Of a stretch of 37,632 nucleotides of DNA, positions 32,690 through 37,632 are shown one piece after another. The first letter of the stretch is position 1, and each line of letters begins with the position of its first letter. Made by a program: the position numbers and the translations under genes. Origin of the DNA: Mycobacterium sp. 1554424.7 (lineage in GTDB: Bacteria > Actinomycetota > Actinomycetes > Mycobacteriales > Mycobacteriaceae); NCBI RefSeq assembly GCF_001665295.1, contig NZ_LZSE01000115.1, positions 1 to 37,632 on the forward strand, in the 5' to 3' direction. Below the pieces are notes generated by a model, which did no database searches, was not told the origin of the DNA, and worked only from the letters and a program-made list of their open reading frames with translations.

Positions 32690-33651
32690 GCTCTCAGCCC
32701 TTGGGCGCCAACGTAAGTCGTGTCCACCAGCCCCCATTCCCGGGCGGTGTCGGCGCCGATCGTCCGGCCGGACAGCACCAGATACGCGGTGCGCCAGCGC
32801 CCGATCCGCCGGGTGATGCTGACGGTCCCGCCGGCGCCGGGGATCAGGCCCAGGCTCAATTCGGGTAGCGCGAACACCGAATCGTCGCGCGCCTCAATCC
32901 ATCCGCAGAACGCCGCCATCTCCAATCCGCTGCCCAGCACCCGGCCGTGGACCTCCGCGCGGCACGACCGACCGAGCCGGGCGGTCAGCGCGTCGAGCGC
33001 GAGCGCGGGGCTGTGCCGGGTGCGGGCCAGGTGCGCGCTCGCCGGGTCGGCGAAGGTGCCGAATTCCGCCAGGTCCCCGCCGCTGCAGAACGACGGACCG
33101 TTGCCGTTCAACACGATCCCCGTCACCGACGGGTCCAGCAACGCGACAGTCAGCGCCTCGAGTAGCGCGGCCCGCGCATCGGTGGAGAACGCGTTGTGGC
33201 GTTGCGGCCGGTTGAACGTGATCCGCAGCGTGTCGCCGTCGCGCCGCGCCAGCACCGGCTCGGCGATGTCGGGCATGCGGGCCGGGCCACGCTCGGCCAG
33301 CCACCGCTGGAACTCGGGGCCGGCCTGCAGGGTCGAGTAGGCCAGCGATTCCGTCACCACCCCGGCCAGCGTCGGGCCCCCGGGATCGACCGCGCGCAGC
33401 GCGTCGTCGCACACCGCGCTGGCGTGCGGCCACCGCTGGCAGCGCTCGGTGAGCTCGGCCAGGGCGTCGGGCACCGAGTCGACGACGACGACCCTGCGAT
33501 CGTCACACGATTCTTCGGTCAGCGTGAAAGTGGCGCGATCGAGCCAATATTCGTCGGCATCCGCGATCGGCCCAACGGCGACCTGCACACCGGGCAGCGC
33601 ATCGTCATCGGGCGGTGGCGGCCCGCTCAGATCGACGACGCGCAGGGTCAC
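32674..33651 (-). CDS. Enoyl-CoA hydratase/isomerase family protein with N-terminal extension
   Basis: The 325-residue product has a crotonase domain from about residue 135: DTLRITFNRPQRHNAFSTDA, GPSFCSGGDLAEFG, the first glutamate in LGSGLEMAAFCGW and the second in ALPELSLGLIPGAGG. The first ~130 residues have no clear family marks (VTLRVVDLSGPPPPDDDALP, then ADEYWLDRATFTLTEES); the segment GVVTESLAYSTLQAGPEF resembles the mid-region of some crotonases, so this may be a decayed second crotonase half (inference). The start is GTG 33651, overlapping the fadD4 stop as GTGA, so the two are translated together. The 3' end overlaps the CD225 gene. The substrate is unknown. Confidence 0.82.
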   Translation of the reverse strand: MTLRVVDLSGPPPPDDDALPGVQVAVGPIADADEYWLDRATFTLTEESCDDRRVVVVDSVPDALAELTERCQRWPHASAVCDDALRAVDPGGPTLAGVVTESLAYSTLQAGPEFQRWLAERGPARMPDIAEPVLARRDGDTLRITFNRPQRHNAFSTDARAALLEALTVALLDPSVTGIVLNGNGPSFCSGGDLAEFGTFADPASAHLARTRHSPALALDALTARLGRSCRAEVHGRVLGSGLEMAAFCGWIEARDDSVFALPELSLGLIPGAGGTVSITRRIGRWRTAYLVLSGRTIGADTAREWGLVDTTYVGAQGLRAQNPE

Positions 33652-35177
33652 ACCGAGTACTTCTCGATCAGCCCGTTCTTGTAGAGCTTTCCGGTGTCGG
33701 TGCGCGGCAGCTGCGCCTCGAAGGCGATCGAGCGCGGACATTTGTAGTGGGCCAGGCGATCCCGCAGCCATGCGGACAGTTCGTCGGCGAACTCGTCGGT
33801 GGCGTCCGCGGGGTCGACGGTCTGCACGGCGGCAACGACGCGCTGTCCCATCTCGTCGTCGGGAACGCCGAAGACCGCGGCGTCCAACACCTTCGGGTGG
33901 GTGACGAGAAGGTTCTCCGTTTCTTGCGGGTAGATGTTCACCCCGCCGGAGATGATCATGTGGTGGCGCCGGTCGGTGAGGTAGAGGTAGCCCTCCTCGT
34001 CGAGGTAGCCGACATCGCCGACGGTCACCCAGCCGTGCGTGTCGCGCGAGGCGGCGGTCTTCGTCGGGTCGTTGAGGTATTCGAAGGAGTGCCCGCCCTC
34101 GAAGTAGATCTCGCCGGGCTGGCCCGGCGGCAGTTCGGTGCCGTCCTCGCCGAGGATGTGAGCCGCGCCCAGATAGGGTTTGCCGACCGACCCCGGGTGC
34201 GCCAGCCATTCCTCCGCGCTGATCAGCGTCGCCCCGATCGCCTCGGAGGAGGCGTAGTACTCGTCGATGATCGGCCCCCACCAGTCGATCATCTGCTTTT
34301 TGATCTCGACGGGGCACGGCGCGGCGGCGTGCATCACCCGTCGCAGGCTGGACAGGTCGTACGAATCGCGAACGGCAGCAGGCAGTTTCAGCATCCGGGT
34401 GAACATGACCGGCACGAACTGGCCGTGGGTGATGCGGTAGTGCTGGATGGCGTCCAGCGTTCCCTCGGCGTCGAACTTCTCCAGCACGACCGTGGTGATG
34501 CCGCCGGCCTGGGCGGTCATCGACCACACCGACGGCGCCGTGTGGTACAGCGGCGCCGGGCTCAGGTAGATCGAGTCGGGGGTCATCCAGAACTCGACCA
34601 GCGCCGACATCATGCCGGGCGCCTCGGCGGGCGACACGTGCGGCAGCTCGCGTTTGATCCCCTTGGGCCGCCCGGTGGTGCCCGACGAGTACTGCAGCAG
34701 ATCGCCCTCGATCTCGTCGTCGATCGGGGTGTCCGGTTGGTTCGCAACGCATTCCGGGTAGCGGTCCCAGCCCGGCAGGTCGGCCTCTCCCGTTTTGGAA
34801 GCGATCATCAGCAGCTCGGGCAGCCCGTTCGGCAGATGTTCTCCCAGGTGCACGAGCGTGTCGCGCAACGCCGCCGAACCGACGATCGCCTTGGCGTTGC
34901 TGTTGTCGACGATGTAGGCGGCCTCGGCCGCGGTCAGGTGGGTGTTGATCGGCACGTAGTACAAACCGCAGCGCCGCGCCGCCCACATCACCGCGTGGAT
35001 GTGCTCGTTGTTCTCCATCAGGATCGCGACGGTGTCCCCCTCGCGCAGGCCGGCCTGGCGGAACCGATGCGCCAGCCGATTCGCGCGGGCTTCCAGATCA
35101 TCGAAGGTGACGACCGTGCCGGACGGGTAGAGGATCACGGCGGGCTTGCCGGCGCCGACATGCTGGCGAATCTGCAT
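33648..35177 (-). CDS. fadD4: Fatty-acyl-CoA/AMP ligase, FadD4-like
   Basis: The 509-residue product is a full ANL-family ligase. It shows LLQYSSGTTGRPKGIKRELP (A3), DEYYASSEAIGAT (A5), HGWVTVGDVGYLDEEGYLYL with DRRHHMIISGGVNIYPQE (A7-A8), and LPRTDTGKLYKN with the catalytic lysine (A10). It activates a carboxylate as acyl-AMP and loads CoA. A5 reads YASSE instead of the commoner YGxTE, which is a variant of the group. The order fadD4, fadE3, Rv0216, lipW matches M. tuberculosis Rv0214-Rv0217c. It lies 33 bp after the QueA-like gene and is coupled to the crotonase that follows. The ribosome site is weak. Confidence 0.9.
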   Translation of the reverse strand: MQIRQHVGAGKPAVILYPSGTVVTFDDLEARANRLAHRFRQAGLREGDTVAILMENNEHIHAVMWAARRCGLYYVPINTHLTAAEAAYIVDNSNAKAIVGSAALRDTLVHLGEHLPNGLPELLMIASKTGEADLPGWDRYPECVANQPDTPIDDEIEGDLLQYSSGTTGRPKGIKRELPHVSPAEAPGMMSALVEFWMTPDSIYLSPAPLYHTAPSVWSMTAQAGGITTVVLEKFDAEGTLDAIQHYRITHGQFVPVMFTRMLKLPAAVRDSYDLSSLRRVMHAAAPCPVEIKKQMIDWWGPIIDEYYASSEAIGATLISAEEWLAHPGSVGKPYLGAAHILGEDGTELPPGQPGEIYFEGGHSFEYLNDPTKTAASRDTHGWVTVGDVGYLDEEGYLYLTDRRHHMIISGGVNIYPQETENLLVTHPKVLDAAVFGVPDDEMGQRVVAAVQTVDPADATDEFADELSAWLRDRLAHYKCPRSIAFEAQLPRTDTGKLYKNGLIEKYSV

Positions 35178-35210
35178 GCGCCGACTGTACGACGCCGAAT
35201 TTGACGGGTG

Positions 35211-36263
35211 TCATGCGGGCAGCAGCAGGGCGCTGTCGCCGAATTCGTGCCACAGATAGCCGTGCGTGACTGCCTCCCGGTAGGCCGCCGCCACCAGCTC
35301 GGCGCCCGCGACGGCCTCCAGCAGCAGCAGATGCGAGGCGCCGGCGTCGTGCCACCCGGTGATCAGGCCGTCGACCACCCGGCAAGCGCGCTGCGGGCCG
35401 AGCACCAGGTCGGTCCACCCGGCGGCCGGGTGTACCACGCCGGCGGCGTCGGCGGCCGACTCCAGCGCGCGGGTCGCGGTGGTGCCGACGGCGATCACCC
35501 TGCTGCCGGCCGCGTGCGCCGAGTTCACCATCCGCGCGGTGGGCGCCGGCACCTCGAACAGCTCGGGAGTCGGCGGCTCGCCCGCCTCCGCCGACGAGAC
35601 CCCGGCGTGCAGCGTGATCGGCGCGATGGCGATCCCGGCGGAGACCAGCGCGGTCACCAGGTCAGCGCTGAAAGGCCGGGCGGCGCTGGGCATTTCGGCG
35701 CTGCCGGGCGATCGGGCGAATACGGTCTGGTAGTAGCGCAGCGGCCACTCCCGCGGCACGTACGCGTACCGGATCGGGTGCCCGTGCCGCGCCAGGTAGG
35801 CCGCCATGTCACCCTCGAGGATCATCCGCGCGGTCCACAGCCGCGCGCCCTCGACCCCCGGTTCCGGATAGGACGAGCCGACGACGAGCGCCGCGCCGCC
35901 GGGCAGGTCGACGCGTTCGCCGGGACGAACGTCGGTGAGGTGTCCGGCCGCGTCCGCCGCGGGCCGCAGTTCCACCACCCACGCCTTTTCGCCCTGCGCC
36001 GTCGAGAAGTGCACCGCGATGGGCTGCCCGCCGCGGCGGCCGTCGACCGCGGCGGGCATCGTGGCGGAGTTGTTGACCACCAGGAGATCGCCCGGTCGCA
36101 GGAAGTCACCAAGGTCGGCGAAGCGGGCGTGGCTGACCCCGCCCGGTCGGGCGACCAGCAGCCGGACCGCGTCGCGGGCGACGCCGCGGGCCTCGGGCGG
36201 CTCGGTCGCATCGGAGCCCGGGGGGCGGTGGAAGTGCGTGCTCGGCGGCACTGCGAGGGTCAT
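35211..36263 (-). CDS. QueA-like protein (S-adenosylmethionine:tRNA ribosyltransferase-isomerase family), orphan
   Basis: The 350-residue product shares the QueA fold marks: ARDAVRLLVA, ADLGDFLRPGDLLVVNNSAT, PITLHAGVS, MVNSAHAAGSRVIAVGTTAT with RALES, and LITGWHDAGASHLLLLEAVA. Several canonical QueA residues differ: the family's N-D-T-x-V-x-x-A-R-L reads NNSATMPAAV, and T-N-F-H reads TGWH. QueA makes epoxyqueuosine on tRNA, but most mycobacteria, as far as I know, lack the rest of the pathway, and no tgt or queG gene is here. A different SAM-dependent transfer is therefore possible (inference). Its ATG overlaps the SDR stop as ATGA. It sits in a unit next to soxR, so it may respond to redox-active compounds. 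Confidence 0.82.
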   Translation of the reverse strand: MTLAVPPSTHFHRPPGSDATEPPEARGVARDAVRLLVARPGGVSHARFADLGDFLRPGDLLVVNNSATMPAAVDGRRGGQPIAVHFSTAQGEKAWVVELRPAADAAGHLTDVRPGERVDLPGGAALVVGSSYPEPGVEGARLWTARMILEGDMAAYLARHGHPIRYAYVPREWPLRYYQTVFARSPGSAEMPSAARPFSADLVTALVSAGIAIAPITLHAGVSSAEAGEPPTPELFEVPAPTARMVNSAHAAGSRVIAVGTTATRALESAADAAGVVHPAAGWTDLVLGPQRACRVVDGLITGWHDAGASHLLLLEAVAGAELVAAAYREAVTHGYLWHEFGDSALLLPA

Positions 36264-36973
36264 GACAGCGCTCCGGACAACAGCTCCGCGGCCCGGTAAC
36301 GACCCGCGAGCGGCCGGGTGTCCAGCAGGTGCAGCAGGGCCGGGACGACCGTCTCGGGCTCGGCGCGGTCGGAGATGTCCTCGCCGGGAAACGCGGCCTG
36401 GTGCATCTCGGTCCGCATGTCGCCCGGGTCGAAGGCGTACACGCGGACGGCCGCCGCTTCCGCCGCCAGGACGGCCGACGCCTGGTCGAGCGCGGCCTTC
36501 GACGACCCGTAGCCGCCCCAGCCGGCATACGGCTCGACGGCGGCGTCGGACGACAGGTTGACGATCACCCCCGCGTTGTCGGAGAGCGCGGGCAGCGCCG
36601 CCCGGATCAGCGCCAGCGGGGCAAACACGTTGGTGTCGTACACGGCCCGCAACTCGTCCGGCGGGTAATCGGCGAGCGCCGGCTGCGGGCTGGGCCCCAG
36701 CCGGCTGGCGTTGTTCACCAGCAGGCCAAGGGGACCGGCCGCGAGCGCGGCGGCGACCAGCGCGTCACGGTGCGACGCGTCGGTCACGTCGCCGGGCAAT
36801 CCGATCAATCGATCGGAATTCAATTCTGCGACAGTGGCTTTGAGTTCGTGAGCGCGGCGGGCGTCGGCGACGACGGTCCACCCGCGGTCGAGCAGGGCGG
36901 CGGTCACCGCCTTGCCGAACCCGCGGGAGGCGCCCGTGACGATGGCGACGGGATTGGTTTGCGTTTGAGTCAT
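36260..36973 (-). CDS. Short-chain dehydrogenase/reductase (SDR)
   Basis: The 237-residue product is a classical SDR with the cofactor motif TGASRGFG near residue 13, NNAS in LLVNNASRLG, the catalytic serine in VNLSSDAA and the YxxxK pair in GGYGSSKAALDQA. The arginines after the second strand (DARRAHEL) suggest NADP(H). It reduces or oxidises an unknown carbonyl/alcohol substrate in the cytoplasm. ATG 36973 is preferred to 36982 because a likely promoter overlaps the latter; leaders would be very short. It is divergent from soxR across a SoxR-box-like palindrome. Induction by redox-cycling agents is likely; actinobacterial SoxR regulons often include reductases of this kind (established for Streptomyces). 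Confidence 0.9.
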   Translation of the reverse strand: MTQTQTNPVAIVTGASRGFGKAVTAALLDRGWTVVADARRAHELKATVAELNSDRLIGLPGDVTDASHRDALVAAALAAGPLGLLVNNASRLGPSPQPALADYPPDELRAVYDTNVFAPLALIRAALPALSDNAGVIVNLSSDAAVEPYAGWGGYGSSKAALDQASAVLAAEAAAVRVYAFDPGDMRTEMHQAAFPGEDISDRAEPETVVPALLHLLDTRPLAGRYRAAELLSGALS

Positions 36974-36990
36974 ACGGCCCATACTGATAG

Positions 36991-37006
36991 TTGAAGTAAA
37001 CTTCAA
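36991..37006. promoter_or_regulatory. SoxR-box-like palindrome in the divergent SDR / soxR promoter region
   Basis: TTGAAGT-AA-ACTTCAA has 7-bp arms and the core AAGT-N2-ACTT shared with the enterobacterial SoxR box. On the minus strand it fills the space between TTGACT and a -10-like TATCAGTAT toward the SDR, as MerR-family sites do. On the plus strand TTGAAG and TATCCG with a 16-bp spacer could serve soxR. Both genes are thus likely controlled by SoxR. Confidence 0.7.
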
Positions 37007-37035
37007 GTCAAGTATCCGATTCGAGAAGGCCCAGC

Positions 37036-37536
37036 ATGGACAAGCGTGATCTGTTCACCGTCAGCGAGATCGCCCACCGCAGCGGCTTCGCCGCCTCGGC
37101 GATCCGCTTCTACGAGAGCCAGGGGCTCATCACGGCGACCCGGACGTCGGGCAACCAGCGCCGATTCGAGCGGCAGATGCTGCGGCGGCTGGCGTTCATC
37201 AAGGCCGCCCGCAACGTCGGGCTGAGCCTGGACGAGGTCGCCGCGGCACTGGCGACCCTGCCCGACGGCCGCACCCCCACCCGCGCCGACTGGGCCCGGC
37301 TGTCCAGGGCCTGGCGCACGCGCCTCGACGACCAGATCGCCGGCTTGATCGCGCTGCGGGACAACCTCGACTCGTGCATCGGCTGCGGCTGCCTGTCACT
37401 GAGGCGCTGCGCCATCTCCAATCCGGGCGACCTGGCGGCCGGCGCCGGAGCGGGTGCGGTGTACCTGCCCCGAGCGCTGCGCCGCGGGGCGGCCGCCGCC
37501 GAGCTGGGGGCACCACCCGCTTGCGGGGGAACGTAA
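37036..37536 (+). CDS. soxR: Redox-sensitive transcriptional activator SoxR (MerR family)
   Basis: The 166-residue product has the MerR winged-helix start (FTVSEIAHRSGFAASAIRFY, then ESQGLI) and a dimerisation helix. The SoxR [2Fe-2S] site is complete: C114, C117, C119 and C125 in CIGCGCLSLRRC, the same spacing as in E. coli. Oxidation of the cluster by redox-cycling compounds activates transcription from a long-spacer promoter. The ATG at 37036 follows GAGAAGG at good spacing. The C-terminal ~30 residues (AGAGAGAVYLPRALRRGAAA onward) extend beyond the E. coli protein, as in other actinobacterial SoxRs. The likely target is the adjacent divergent SDR/QueA-like unit. Confidence 0.96.
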   Translation: MDKRDLFTVSEIAHRSGFAASAIRFYESQGLITATRTSGNQRRFERQMLRRLAFIKAARNVGLSLDEVAAALATLPDGRTPTRADWARLSRAWRTRLDDQIAGLIALRDNLDSCIGCGCLSLRRCAISNPGDLAAGAGAGAVYLPRALRRGAAAAELGAPPACGGT

Positions 37537-37574
37537 AAGCCCCCGATTCCGGCCCGGCGGGTTCACGCGGTCGT

Positions 37575-37602
37575 CGCAACACTCTCAACTTGAGAGGTTG
37601 CG
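37575..37602. terminator. Imperfect stem-loop downstream of soxR
   Basis: CGCAAC-A-CTCTC pairs with GAGAG-GTTGCG around the loop AACTT, an 11-bp stem with one bulge, about 40 bp after the soxR stop. It may terminate soxR, although no U-run follows directly. The inner part (CTCTCAA-C-TTGAGAG, 37582-37596) also reads as an operator-like palindrome. GGAGG at 37620-37624 suggests that another gene starts just past the window end. Confidence 0.4.
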
Positions 37603-37632
37603 GCGATCGTGTCGTTTTCGGAGGACTGTGTT

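Noticed and set aside
33652-34986. Upstream extension of the crotonase frame through fadD4
   Set aside because: It is an out-of-frame image of fadD4; the GTGA overlap at 33648-33651 gives a natural start.

Overview
The window comes from a high-GC slow-growing Mycobacterium. It carries two complete PE_PGRS genes, long PGRS-type glycine-rich sequence, a WS/DGAT acyltransferase, many fadD/fadE/echA-type genes and typical mycobacterial TetR regulators. PE_PGRS genes are largely absent from the M. avium complex, so a species near M. marinum, M. kansasii, M. gordonae or a similar clade is more likely (inference). I see no tRNA, rRNA, CRISPR, transposase or integrase gene.

Left part (1-13.8 kb), accessory in character. 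A truncated FAD monooxygenase gene (minus) faces a very large gene whose product begins with a SnoaL/NTF2-like domain and then runs into about 1500 residues of PGRS repeats, with no PE domain. An enoyl-CoA hydratase (minus), an AT-rich regulatory gap, a 43-codon small ORF and a TetR gene follow, then two tandem PE_PGRS genes. A minus-strand pair (acyl-CoA synthetase plus a 98-residue unknown protein) and a divergent isoprenylcysteine-methyltransferase-like gene/TetR pair with two matching operator-like sites complete this part.

Central and right parts (13.8-35.2 kb) follow, from memory, the M. tuberculosis block Rv0214-Rv0222 in inverted orientation, with all relative strands conserved: fadD4, fadE3, Rv0216, lipW, Rv0218, Rv0219, lipC, Rv0221, echA1. 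Relative to that block, extra genes sit between the conserved ones: a methyltransferase, an alpha/beta hydrolase and a nitrate-assimilation operon (nitrate reductase, a 117-residue unknown protein, nirB, nirD) between Rv0218 and lipW; an amidohydrolase and a CoA transferase between lipW and Rv0216; a CD225 membrane protein and a crotonase between fadE3 and fadD4.

Right end (35.2-37.6 kb): an SDR and an orphan QueA-like gene run toward fadD4 and are divergent from soxR, with a SoxR-box-like palindrome between them. The shared themes are acyl-CoA and lipid ester metabolism (FadD, FadE, Ech, Rv0216-like hydratase, Lip, WS/DGAT), assimilatory nitrate/nitrite reduction, and surface or secreted glycine-rich proteins.

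Many start codons overlap the previous stop (ATGA or GTGA), which indicates tightly coupled operons: nirB/nirD, methyltransferase/Rv0218, fadD/98-aa protein, fadD4/ech and SDR/queA-like. No gap between called genes exceeds 300 bp; the larger gaps are described in the feature list. All homology statements rest on motif recognition without database searches.
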